Assembly (NCBI RefSeq): GCF_003344965.1
Contig: NZ_CP031194.1
Location: 4,836,001-4,900,000 of the forward strand
Direction: 5' to 3'
Length of the DNA: 64,000 nucleotides
From: Streptomyces paludis
GTDB taxonomy: Bacteria > Actinomycetota > Actinomycetes > Streptomycetales > Streptomycetaceae
Positions 1 to 7,748 of the stretch are shown here, piece by piece (the stretch's first letter is position 1; each line of letters begins with the position of its first letter). The position numbers were made by a program, and so were the translations under genes. Under the pieces are notes generated by a model. That model was given only the letters and a program-made list of their open reading frames with translations, was not told where the DNA came from and ran no database searches.

Positions 1-190
1 GTGCGGGTGGGCGGTACGGAATCGGGCCGCCCGGAGAAGGACGCTAAGCGCAAAGATCACGGTCCGGCATCGACGGAGCGGTATTGACCGGAGGTGATGG
101 CTCCGGGACGATTTGCGATCGAAACGCTTCCGGATGGTGGCGCCGGATGGCCGCGACCGACCGGACCCGTCAGGTCGTCGCCGCGCTCCG

Positions 191-226
191 GAGCTGACCG
201 GCGCGGCGGGCGCCGCCGGTCAGCTC
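191..226 (-). terminator. Terminator after the C40 peptidase-like gene
   Basis: A 13-bp perfect stem (GAGCTGACCGGCG pairing with CGCCGGTCAGCTC) closes a GC-rich loop 18 bases past the stop codon of the leftward C40 gene. There is no long U tract, as is usual for Streptomyces terminators. Confidence 0.6.
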
Positions 227-243
227 CGTACAGGGACCGCCGG

Positions 244-1656
244 TCAGGCCGGGCGGACGCTGCCGAAGATCGGCAGGTAGTAGATCGATTCCTCGCGGAC
301 GTTCGCGCCCATCTTGGGCGCGTGGATCATCATGCCGTCGCCGATGTAGATGCCCGCGTGGCTGACATCGTCGTAGAAGAAGACGATGTCACCGGGGAGG
401 AGATCGTCCGTCGCGACCCGGGTGCCGGTCGCGACCTGGTCCCAGGTCGTGCGCGGCAGCTCGACGCCGGCCACCCGCCAGGCGGCCTGGGTCAGGCCCG
501 AGCTGTCGTACGAACTGGGGCCCGAGGCGCCCCACACGTACGGCTTGCCTATCTGGGCGCGGGCGAAGGCGAGAACCTTCGCGGCCTTGGTGGCGTAGCT
601 GACGGCGGGCGCGGCGGCCGTACCCGTACCTGCTGCTGGAGCAGTGGCCGCAGCCGCGTTCGCGCCCGGAACCGGACCGGCGGCGGTGAGCGCCCCCGGG
701 TCCATGTCCATGCCCTGGTCCGCGTCCGTGCCGACGGCCGTGACCCGGCCCGTGACCGCGCCCGGGCCCGCGACGGCGGTGGTGTCCGGCCGGACCAGCA
801 GCTCCTGGCGCTCCCACTCGGCGGCCTCCGCCGCGGCGCGTGCCTCGGCTTCCGCCTGGGCCTGGGCGCGGGCCTGCACCTGGGCCTCGATCTGGGCCTG
901 CGCCTGTGCCTGGGCTTGTGCCTGGGCCTGCGTCTCCGCCAGGCGGCGGGCCTCTTCCTCTTCCTGCTCGCGCTCCTGCTGCCGGCGCTCCAGCGCGGCC
1001 AGCCGTGCCTGCTCGCCCGCTGTCGCCTTCGACAGCAGGGCGCGCGCGTCGGCCAGCTTCTTCTGGACGGTCTCCTTGTTGCTCCGCAGGGACGACGGCG
1101 GCGCGTCCTGTGCCTCGGCCGGTACGGCGGGCGTGGCGGGCATGACCGGCATCGCGGGCACAGCGAGAGCGGGCACAGCGGGCATGGCCGGTGCGGTCTG
1201 CGGCACCGGCGGCTGGGTCGGCCGCGGCGGCGCGCTCTGCTGGGGGCGCTCGGCGGTCCGGTCCGCGGTCCGGTCCACGAACGTCAGGGCGGCGGCCGGG
1301 GCGGGGCTGCCCTCCCGGTACTGCGTGGGCGCGTAGGAACTGAGCGTACGGCGGGCCTCGTTCAGCTTGTCCGCGCTCTTGGCGACGTTGTCACGCACCC
1401 GGTCGACGGTGCGCTTCTGCTTCGTCGTACCGGGCTTGGGCTTGCTGAACTGCTGGTTGGCGCCCCCGGCTTGGCGGTACAGGTCGTCGACCTTTTTCTG
1501 TACCTCTTCCACCGAGGGGTTCGGCTCGGCGGGCGCGGCGTCCGCGCTCTGCGTCGACAGCAGCGTGACCGAGGCGATGGCGGCCGTAGTGACCCCGACG
1601 GCGGGGGAGTTGGTGCCTGCGCCGCCACGGTTGCGCGACTTGCGATGCGACGCCAA
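244..1656 (-). CDS. NlpC/P60 (C40) family cell-wall protein with Ser in place of the catalytic Cys
   Basis: About 470 residues. Family members hydrolyse peptidoglycan stem peptides outside the membrane. The sequence shows a hydrophobic export-signal-like segment near residues 18-42 ending in ADAAP, a charged and Gln-Ala-dipeptide-rich coiled-coil region near 220-275, a Pro/Ala-rich linker, and a C-terminal NlpC/P60 domain of about 115 residues (IGKPYVWG, LPGDIVFF, SHAGIYIGDG with the active-site His). The nucleophile motif, normally DCSGL, reads DSSGL here (Ser codon AGC at 502-504). It may therefore be a non-hydrolytic wall binder, a regulator, or a serine variant. Start: the ATG at 1665 lies inside the Shine-Dalgarno GGAAGGAG, so TTG at 1656 (spacing 9, N-terminus ASHRK as in related Streptomyces proteins) is preferred. 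A c-di-AMP riboswitch precedes it. The gene is divergent from pcrA. Confidence 0.85.
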   Translation of the reverse strand: MASHRKSRNRGGAGTNSPAVGVTTAAIASVTLLSTQSADAAPAEPNPSVEEVQKKVDDLYRQAGGANQQFSKPKPGTTKQKRTVDRVRDNVAKSADKLNEARRTLSSYAPTQYREGSPAPAAALTFVDRTADRTAERPQQSAPPRPTQPPVPQTAPAMPAVPALAVPAMPVMPATPAVPAEAQDAPPSSLRSNKETVQKKLADARALLSKATAGEQARLAALERRQQEREQEEEEARRLAETQAQAQAQAQAQAQIEAQVQARAQAQAEAEARAAAEAAEWERQELLVRPDTTAVAGPGAVTGRVTAVGTDADQGMDMDPGALTAAGPVPGANAAAATAPAAGTGTAAAPAVSYATKAAKVLAFARAQIGKPYVWGASGPSSYDSSGLTQAAWRVAGVELPRTTWDQVATGTRVATDDLLPGDIVFFYDDVSHAGIYIGDGMMIHAPKMGANVREESIYYLPIFGSVRPA

Positions 1657-1675
1657 GGTCGGCATCTCCTTCCGT

Positions 1676-1858
1676 AGACCGCCTACCGGGTTAGCTGTCG
1701 GGTTCGGGCGGAACGGAAGGCTGCCCTACGGGCCTGGCGTACGGCGGACGTACGGCCCGATTCACCCCGGTGGTGCAGAGTGGGTCCCCGGTTCCGGGCC
1801 TCCTTGGGGGGAGGCCGAATTCGGCGTGGGCCGCCCGCTCGGCGTGGATCGCCAGGGG
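1676..1858 (-). promoter_or_regulatory. c-di-AMP riboswitch (ydaO/yuaA type)
   Basis: Read on the minus strand, this leader contains the conserved blocks of the ydaO class in order: GCCGAATTCGGCC, then AACCGGGGACCCA, then GGGGTGAATC, then GTAGGGC, and finally CGCCCGAACCCGACAGC followed by TAACC..GTAGGCG. It ends about 10-20 bases before the start of the C40 peptidase-like gene. In Streptomyces this riboswitch class sits in front of cell-wall hydrolase genes (rpfA, NlpC/P60, M23) and turns them down when c-di-AMP is high. I see no clear intrinsic terminator between aptamer and start, so the control mechanism is undecided. Confidence 0.9.
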
Positions 1859-1880
1859 GAAACGGACTGCCTGATCGAGC

Positions 1881-1910
1881 ACGCTAGCCAAGTTGTGCTG
1901 CTGATGTGAA
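1881..1910 (-). promoter_or_regulatory. Probable promoter of the riboswitch transcript
   Basis: Minus strand TTCACA - 18 bases - TAGCGT, close to the Streptomyces HrdB consensus (TTGAC N16-18 TAGRRT). The expected start of transcription near 1874 leaves a leader that holds the whole c-di-AMP aptamer. The rest of the gene-free stretch 1911-2100 shows nothing I recognise. Confidence 0.5.
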
Positions 1911-2104
1911 GGTGGATGGTCGATATGCCCGGAACATTTTCGTGACCATTTGCTGGAGTGAGGTGCGAGGAGCGTCAATCGAGGGTATAGCGTCACGCTC
2001 GGTAGCCCACTGACCGCGTGGCGGCGAAGGTGAGGACGGACGGGAGCTGTACGCGGGCCGGATGTGAAGACGGGTGCGGGCTGTACGGGAAGACGGGCGC
2101 GGAG

Positions 2105-2126
2105 TGTCAGTGGGGCCGCCTAGACT
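2105..2126 (+). promoter_or_regulatory. RecA-independent DNA-damage (PafBC-type) promoter of pcrA
   Basis: TGTCAGTG, exactly 8 bases, then TAGACT. This matches the actinobacterial RecA-NDp motif (tTGTCRGTG N8 TANNNT) used by PafB/PafC in mycobacteria. The -10 ends 9 bases before the pcrA ATG, so the mRNA would be leaderless or nearly so. The motif is seen in the sequence; damage control here is inferred from the mycobacterial work. Confidence 0.7.
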
Positions 2127-2135
2127 CGGAAAGCG

Positions 2136-4649
2136 ATGAGCAGCCTTTTTGATGACAGTTTCCTGGCGGACCTCCAGCCCTCCGGCGACGAACACCCGCC
2201 GCCGCCCGAGGAGCGGGACGACCACGCCCCGGAGCAGGTGCCCGACGACCTGTTCGGAGGCGTCTTCGACGCGCCGCCGCCGCGCGACGCGTACCACCGC
2301 GGCGGCAGCCCGCGCTCGGTCGTGGACCCGGCCGCCCTGCTGGAGGGGCTGAACGCCGAGCAGCGCGCGGCCGTCGTGCACACGGGCACGCCGCTGCTCA
2401 TCGTGGCCGGCGCCGGATCCGGCAAGACGCGGGTCCTCACGCACCGGATCGCGCATCTGCTGGGCAGCCGCGGGGTCCACCCCGGCCAGATACTGGCGAT
2501 CACCTTCACCAACAAGGCCGCGGGCGAGATGAAGGAGCGGGTCGGCGACCTGGTCGGCGCGCGCGCCAACGCCATGTGGGTGCTGACGTTCCACAGCGCC
2601 TGTGTGCGGATCCTGCGCCGGGAGTCCAAGCGTCTCGGCTTCACCTCGTCGTTCTCGATCTACGACGCGGCCGACTCCAAGCGGCTGATGGCGCTGGTCT
2701 GCCGGGATCTCGACCTCGATCCGAAGCGCTATCCGCCGAAGGCGTTCAGCGCCAAGATCTCGAATCTGAAGAACGAGCTGATCGACGAGGAGACCTTCGC
2801 CGGCCAGGCCGCCGACGGCTTCGAGAAGACGCTCGCCGAGGCGTACCGGATGTACCAGAGCCGGCTGCGCGAGGCCAACGCCCTGGACTTTGACGACATC
2901 ATCATGACCACCGTGCATCTGCTCCAGGCGTTCCCCGACGTCGCCGAGCACTACCGGCTCCGCTTCCGCCATGTGCTGGTGGACGAGTACCAGGACACCA
3001 ACCACGCGCAGTACACGCTTGTACGCGAGCTGGTGGGCCCCTCGGGCGAGGGGAACGACCCGGCCGAGTTGTGCGTCGTCGGCGACGCCGACCAGTCGAT
3101 CTACGCGTTCCGGGGCGCCACGATCCGCAACATCCTCCAGTTCGAGGAGGACTACCCGGACGCGACGACGATCCTGCTGGAGCAGAACTACCGCTCCACA
3201 CAGACCATCCTCAGCGCCGCCAACGCGGTCATCGAGCGCAACGAGAGCCGCCGTCCGAAGAACCTGTGGACGAACGCGGGCGCGGGCGCGCAGATCACCG
3301 GGTACGTCGCGGACACGGAGCACGACGAGGCGCAGTTCGTCGCCGAGGAGATCGACCGGCTGACGGACGCGGGTGACGCCAAGGCGGGCGATGTCGCCGT
3401 CTTCTACCGGACGAACGCGCAGTCGCGTGTCTTCGAGGAGATCTTCATCCGGGTCGGCCTGCCGTACAAGGTCGTCGGCGGGGTGCGCTTCTACGAGCGC
3501 AAGGAGGTCCGCGATGTGCTGGCCTACCTCCGGGTGCTGGCCAATCCGGAGGACAACGTACCGCTGCGCAGGATCCTCAATGTGCCCAAGCGCGGCATCG
3601 GGGACCGCGCGGAGGCGATGATCGACGCCCTCGCCCTCCGGGAGCGGATCACCTTCCCGCAGGCGCTGCGGCGCGTGGACGAGGCGTACGGGATGGCGGC
3701 GCGCTCCGCCAACGCCGTCAAGCGCTTCAACACGCTGATGGAGGACCTGCGCACGATCGTCGAGTCGGGCGCCGGGCCCGCGACGGTCCTTGAAGCCGTG
3801 CTGGAGCGGACCGGCTATCTGGCCGAGTTGCAGGCGTCGACCGACCCGCAGGACGAGACCCGGATCGAGAACCTTCAGGAACTGGCCGCCGTGGCGCTGG
3901 AGTTCGAGCAGGAGCGCGGCCAGGCGGCGGGCGAGGCGGAGGGGGAGCCGGCCGACGCGGCGGACACTGCCGACACGGCCGTTGTCGCCCCGACGCCGAC
4001 CCTCGCCGAGTTCCTGGAGAAGGTCGCGCTCGTCGCGGACTCCGACCAGATCCCCGACGAGGACGAGGACGGCTCCGGGGTCATCACCCTGATGACGCTG
4101 CACACCGCCAAGGGCCTCGAATTCCCGGTGGTGTTCCTGACCGGCCTGGAGGACGGCGTCTTCCCGCACATGCGGTCCCTCGGCCAGACGAAGGAGCTGG
4201 AGGAGGAGCGGCGCCTCGCGTACGTCGGCATCACGCGCGCGCGGGAACGGCTCTATCTGACGCGGTCGTCGATGCGCAGCGCCTGGGGGCAGCCCTCGTA
4301 CAACCCGCCGTCGCGGTTCCTGGAGGAGATCCCGGGACAGCATCTGGAGTGGAAGCGGACGGGCGCGCAGATCCCGGCGGGTCCGACGCAGGGCATCGCG
4401 TCCTCGCTGTCGTCCTCGGCCGCCGCGCGGTCGCGGACCGGCGGCCCCTCGGGCTTCGCCACCCGGCGTACGGCGGACAAGCCGGTGATCGCACTGGCCA
4501 CCGGGGACCGCGTCACCCACGACCAGTTCGGCCTCGGCACGGTCATGGCCGTGACGGGCACGGGCGCGGACGCCCAGGTGACCGTCGACTTCGGGGATGC
4601 CAAGCCCAAGCGGCTGCTGCTGCGTTACGCGCCGGTCGAGAAGCTGTAG
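2136..4649 (+). CDS. pcrA: ATP-dependent DNA helicase PcrA/UvrD-like
   Basis: 837 residues, a superfamily 1A 3'-to-5' helicase for repair and replication restart, in the cytoplasm. Motifs in order: Walker A AGAGSGKT (residues 91-98), motif Ia ITFTNKAAGEMKER, Walker B VDEYQDTN, motif III GDADQSIYAFRG, motif IV EQNYRST, motif V VITLMTLHTAKGLEFPVVF, motif VI AYVGITRARERL. The C-terminus carries the short Tudor-like segment DQFGLGTVMAV...VDFGD seen in PcrA proteins that touch RNA polymerase. The first 70 residues are an acidic, Pro-rich extension typical of Streptomyces. An acidic Ala-rich insert lies before LAEFLEKVALV. The gene stands alone, divergent from the C40 gene and convergent with the M23 gene. 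Confidence 0.97.
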   Translation: MSSLFDDSFLADLQPSGDEHPPPPEERDDHAPEQVPDDLFGGVFDAPPPRDAYHRGGSPRSVVDPAALLEGLNAEQRAAVVHTGTPLLIVAGAGSGKTRVLTHRIAHLLGSRGVHPGQILAITFTNKAAGEMKERVGDLVGARANAMWVLTFHSACVRILRRESKRLGFTSSFSIYDAADSKRLMALVCRDLDLDPKRYPPKAFSAKISNLKNELIDEETFAGQAADGFEKTLAEAYRMYQSRLREANALDFDDIIMTTVHLLQAFPDVAEHYRLRFRHVLVDEYQDTNHAQYTLVRELVGPSGEGNDPAELCVVGDADQSIYAFRGATIRNILQFEEDYPDATTILLEQNYRSTQTILSAANAVIERNESRRPKNLWTNAGAGAQITGYVADTEHDEAQFVAEEIDRLTDAGDAKAGDVAVFYRTNAQSRVFEEIFIRVGLPYKVVGGVRFYERKEVRDVLAYLRVLANPEDNVPLRRILNVPKRGIGDRAEAMIDALALRERITFPQALRRVDEAYGMAARSANAVKRFNTLMEDLRTIVESGAGPATVLEAVLERTGYLAELQASTDPQDETRIENLQELAAVALEFEQERGQAAGEAEGEPADAADTADTAVVAPTPTLAEFLEKVALVADSDQIPDEDEDGSGVITLMTLHTAKGLEFPVVFLTGLEDGVFPHMRSLGQTKELEEERRLAYVGITRARERLYLTRSSMRSAWGQPSYNPPSRFLEEIPGQHLEWKRTGAQIPAGPTQGIASSLSSSAAARSRTGGPSGFATRRTADKPVIALATGDRVTHDQFGLGTVMAVTGTGADAQVTVDFGDAKPKRLLLRYAPVEKL

Positions 4650-4680
4650 GCCGGGCGCCGGAGCTTGTGGGTGGTACGCC

Positions 4681-4713
4681 GATCGGGGCCTCCCCTGGGG
4701 GGAGACCCCGATC
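4681..4713. terminator. Bidirectional terminator between pcrA and the M23 peptidase gene
   Basis: Hairpin GATCGGGG-C-CTCCC ... GGGAG-A-CCCCGATC between two convergent genes, 32 bases after the pcrA stop and 51 bases after the M23 stop. Confidence 0.65.
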
Positions 4714-4763
4714 CGGTCGTGCGTACGGTGCGGTGTCGCGGGCGCCGGAGCGCCCGGGCGCTC

Positions 4764-6578
4764 TCAGGTCGGGTCGACGCCGTGGCTGCGCAGCCACTGG
4801 AGCGGGTCGACCGCGGAGCCCGCGCCGGGCCGTACCTCGAAGTGCAGGTGCGGTCCGGTGGAGTTGCCGGAGCTGCCCGAGTAGGCGATCACATCACCGG
4901 CCTTGACCGAGCCCGTGCGGATCTTGGTGCTGCTGAGGTGGCAGTACCAGGTCTCGGTGCCGTCGGGGGAGGTGACGATGGCCATGTTGCCGTAGGCGCT
5001 GTTGTACTGCGTCCGTACGGTGCCGTCCGTCGCGGCCATCACGGGCGTCCCGTACGAGACGGGGAAGTCGATCCCGGTGTGTACGGACATCCAGTTGACG
5101 CCGGCCTGGCCGTAGTACGCGCTGAGGCCGTGCTGCGAGACGGGGAGCACGAACTTGGGGCGCTCGGCCTCCTTGCGCGCCTCCTCCGCGATCCGCTTCT
5201 TGCGGTCCGCTTCCTGCCGGGCCTGGAGGTCGATGCGCTCCTGCGTACGGCTGGCCCGGTCGCCGAAGTCGCGGGCGCCCTCGCTGAGGGTGGTGATCTG
5301 GGTGTCGAGCTTCTTGTTGGCCGCCGCCGCCGCGGCGGCCGGTTTCTCGGCGGCGGTGTCGGCCGCCGACGCGGTGGTCGCCTTGTCGTCCTTGACGTCC
5401 TCGCCGCCGCCGAGTCCGCTGACGGAGGCCGCCGCGATTCCGGCGACGCCCATCACACAGGCGGAGGGAACGGCGATGGTGAGGAGTGCGGAGCGTTTGG
5501 CGGGGGTACGGCGGCGGCCCCGGCCACCGCTGCCACCGCCGCCCGCGGCCCGGCTCACCGGGCGGGGGGTGACATTGACGGTGGGGACGGCCATGGTCGC
5601 CGCCATGTGCAGCGACTCGGCCTCGGGGGCGTTCTCGGCGGTGGGGTCCGGGGCGTCGGCCGCTCCGGTCAGGTCCGTCCGGTCGTCCTGGTCGCCCGGT
5701 GTGCCCGGGGCGGCGGCGTGCTCGACGCCGTCCTCGGTGCCGTACGCCCGTTCAGGCTCGGGCCCCGGGGCGCCGTAGTCGGCGTCGGGGCTGTACTGCG
5801 AGGACGGTTCCGCCTCGTACGAGGCGTCGTACGCGGGGGCCGTCCATACGGCGGTGGCCTCGTAGTCGAGGGGCGCGTCCGCGGACCGGAACTGATCGGC
5901 GTCGAACTGGGCCATCTCGAACTGGGCCGGGAGGTCGTACCCGAACTGGGTGCTGTCGGCGCTGTCGACGGACACGTTCTGGAACTGGCCGCTGTCGAAC
6001 TGGCTGTTCTGGAACTGACCGTTCTCGAACTGCGTGCTCTCGAACGGTGTGTTTTCGAACGGTGTGTTTTCGAACTGCGCGCTGTCCACCATCACGGTGT
6101 CGAAGTGCGTGCTGGCGAACTGGCCGCTGTCGACCTGGCTGCCGTCGAACTGCCCGGTACCGCCGGAGCCGTTCGGCTGGTCCGCCGGTGTCCAGCCGTC
6201 CGTGTTCCACTGCCCGGAGGAGTCGGCGGTGACGGTGGCCCACTGGCCGCTCGTGTCGTACTGCGGTGTGGCGTACGCGTCGTATCCGGCCACCGGGGCG
6301 GCGACCTGGTGGCCGCCGGTGTCCCACTGCCCCGAGTCGTACGGGCCGGTGCCGTATGCCGTGGAGGGCGCCGCGACGGTCTGGTAACCACCGGTCTCGT
6401 AGCCCGTGGCGCCGTTCTCGTAACCGGCGGTTCCGTATCCCGCGGTCCCGTATCCGGTCTGGTCGACCGGAGCGGCCGAGCCGTCCGGAAGGGTACCGAA
6501 GAGGGGATCCGGTGTGTAGCTGCCGTTCTGGTAACCGTCATGTGCGGCGTACCCGGCGTGGGCGTGCTGGTCGTTCAC
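4764..6578 (-). CDS. M23-family (LytM) peptidoglycan endopeptidase with N-terminal FxNxQ-like repeats
   Basis: 604 residues from the GTG at 6578, chosen because AGAGAGAAG precedes it at the right distance. Order of parts: a Tyr/Gly/Gln-rich N-terminus of about 150 residues; a block of roughly 18 five-residue repeats such as QFENG, QFQNS, QFDSG, QFENT (nucleotides about 5880-6150); an acidic linker; a basic RGRRRTPAKR patch before one membrane segment (LLTIAVPSACVMGVAGIAAA); a coiled coil; and a C-terminal M23 domain with zinc ligands in HTGIDF and HLHFE. Known role of the family: cutting peptide cross-links in the wall. With a single internal membrane segment, the enzyme is probably anchored with the repeat region inside and the peptidase outside. 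No riboswitch was found in front of this gene. Confidence 0.9.
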   Translation of the reverse strand: MNDQHAHAGYAAHDGYQNGSYTPDPLFGTLPDGSAAPVDQTGYGTAGYGTAGYENGATGYETGGYQTVAAPSTAYGTGPYDSGQWDTGGHQVAAPVAGYDAYATPQYDTSGQWATVTADSSGQWNTDGWTPADQPNGSGGTGQFDGSQVDSGQFASTHFDTVMVDSAQFENTPFENTPFESTQFENGQFQNSQFDSGQFQNVSVDSADSTQFGYDLPAQFEMAQFDADQFRSADAPLDYEATAVWTAPAYDASYEAEPSSQYSPDADYGAPGPEPERAYGTEDGVEHAAAPGTPGDQDDRTDLTGAADAPDPTAENAPEAESLHMAATMAVPTVNVTPRPVSRAAGGGGSGGRGRRRTPAKRSALLTIAVPSACVMGVAGIAAASVSGLGGGEDVKDDKATTASAADTAAEKPAAAAAAANKKLDTQITTLSEGARDFGDRASRTQERIDLQARQEADRKKRIAEEARKEAERPKFVLPVSQHGLSAYYGQAGVNWMSVHTGIDFPVSYGTPVMAATDGTVRTQYNSAYGNMAIVTSPDGTETWYCHLSSTKIRTGSVKAGDVIAYSGSSGNSTGPHLHFEVRPGAGSAVDPLQWLRSHGVDPT

Positions 6579-6671
6579 CAACTTCTCTCTCGCCTCGGCA
6601 GCAGAAGCAGAACCAGGGTTGTCCGGAACTCGTCCTGATCGGAAGGGTCCCGGAGGAAAGCAGTGGCCGCG

Positions 6672-6701
6672 ACTGTACCCGGCGGTATGCGACGGCGACA
6701 A
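6672..6701 (-). promoter_or_regulatory. Possible promoter of the M23 peptidase gene
   Basis: Minus strand TTGTCG - 18 bases - TACAGT, about 90 bases upstream of the GTG start. The fit to the HrdB consensus is fair. Confidence 0.4.
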
Positions 6702-7199
6702 TCTTCCGAGAGTTTTGCGCGTTGAGGAAACGGGCATTCGGCCGTGTTTCGGCAGTCTGCGGACGCAGCCTTGGCCCTACGTTCGATAAATGTTCGATCA
6801 ACTGGCCCGGGATGAACGGTTGTCAGGGTCGGAAGACGGGCGCGGATCCGTCGAATTTGCCGCCTCCGGCGTCCAGATGTTCGATATGCGCCGCGTCGCA
6901 CGCCGCGTCCGTACGGGGGGCTCCGCCCCGCGCCGAGCCGCTCCGTCACGGAGCCGTTCCGCCGTGCCGCGCGGCCGGCGGCACGGTGGAACGGCCGCCC
7001 GTGCGGCGACTTTCGCTGCGGCTTCCCTCGGCCCCCCGGCCCCGCCGGTCGGCCGACCCGGTCGGCGGCGGGATCGAGTGGTGACGGAACGCCGCAAAGC
7101 GAACATGTCGCAGGTGTGATTTCCCCCTCGGGGGCCTCCGCGAAACGGCGGGGTGCGGGATGCTGAGGATAACGTTCGTTCACTACGGCGCCGTCGACG
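6702..7199. other. Gene-free divergent region
   Basis: About 500 bases between the M23 gene and the mutase-subunit gene. It holds a direct repeat GTTCGAT (6781-6787 and 6792-6798), a short CCCCC/GGGGG hairpin near 7123-7134, and a -10-like TAACGT at 7170-7175 that may serve the rightward gene. No coding frame with normal codon bias was seen and no known RNA motif recognised. Confidence 0.4.
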
Positions 7200-7210
7200 T
7201 GGAGGCAGTG

Positions 7211-7624
7211 ATGGGTGTGGCTGGTCCGATTCGTGTGGTGGTGGCCAAGCCGGGCCTCGACGGCCACGATCGCGGGGCGAAGGTGATCGCGCGGGCACTG
7301 CGCGACGCGGGCATGGAGGTCATCTATACGGGCCTGCATCAGACGCCCGAACAGATCGTGGACACCGCGATCCAGGAGGACGCCGACGCGATCGGCCTTT
7401 CCATCCTCTCCGGCGCCCACAACACGCTCTTCGCGAAGGTGATCGAGCTGCTGAAGGAGAAGGACGCGGCGGACATCAAGGTCTTCGGCGGCGGCATCAT
7501 CCCGGAGGCCGACATCGCGCCGCTGAAGGAGCTGGGCGTCGCGGAGATCTTCACCCCGGGCGCGACGACGACGGCCATCGTCGCCTGGGTGAACGCCAAC
7601 CTCCGTCAGCCCGCGGGAATGTGA
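7211..7624 (+). CDS. icmB: Cobalamin-binding small subunit, isobutyryl-/methylmalonyl-CoA mutase type
   Basis: 137 residues, the usual size of IcmB. Start at ATG 7211, with GGAGG at 7201-7205 six bases upstream (a GTG directly before it is an alternative). It has the complete B12-binding signature DGHDRG (His that replaces dimethylbenzimidazole), then SILSGAHN and GGGIIP. The small subunit pairs with a large subunit encoded elsewhere to form the adenosylcobalamin mutase that interconverts isobutyryl-CoA and n-butyryl-CoA (or methylmalonyl- and succinyl-CoA), feeding polyketide precursors. The large subunit is not in this window, so the exact substrate is inferred from length and the lone small-subunit arrangement. 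Confidence 0.85.
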   Translation: MGVAGPIRVVVAKPGLDGHDRGAKVIARALRDAGMEVIYTGLHQTPEQIVDTAIQEDADAIGLSILSGAHNTLFAKVIELLKEKDAADIKVFGGGIIPEADIAPLKELGVAEIFTPGATTTAIVAWVNANLRQPAGM

Positions 7625-7748
7625 CGGGACGACGGAATCCGCGGACGGTGAGGGCGGCGCCCGTGAGGGCGGTCGGCGGTGAGGGCGGGCGTGGTGGCCG
7701 TGGCCGCGATGGCCGCCGCCGGGGGCCGGCCGGCGCGGCCCCCGCCGG

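Noticed and set aside
94..1677. Long rightward open frame of 527 codons across the C40 gene
   Set aside because: Arg/Gly-rich translation with no domain. The leftward frame has signal-like segment, NlpC/P60 motifs and a riboswitch. Shadow of GC-rich coding sequence.
1884..4520. Leftward open frame of 878 codons opposite pcrA
   Set aside because: Antisense to a gene with every helicase motif; composition is Arg/Gly/Val-rich and lacks any motif.
6781..6798. Possible LexA box upstream of the M23 peptidase gene
   Set aside because: The two GTTCGAT units are direct, not inverted (GAAC N4 GTTC is needed), so the SOS box rule is not met.
6579..7160. Search for a second c-di-AMP riboswitch before the M23 gene
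   Set aside because: None of the conserved ydaO blocks (GGGGTGAATC, GACAGCTAACC) is present on either strand.
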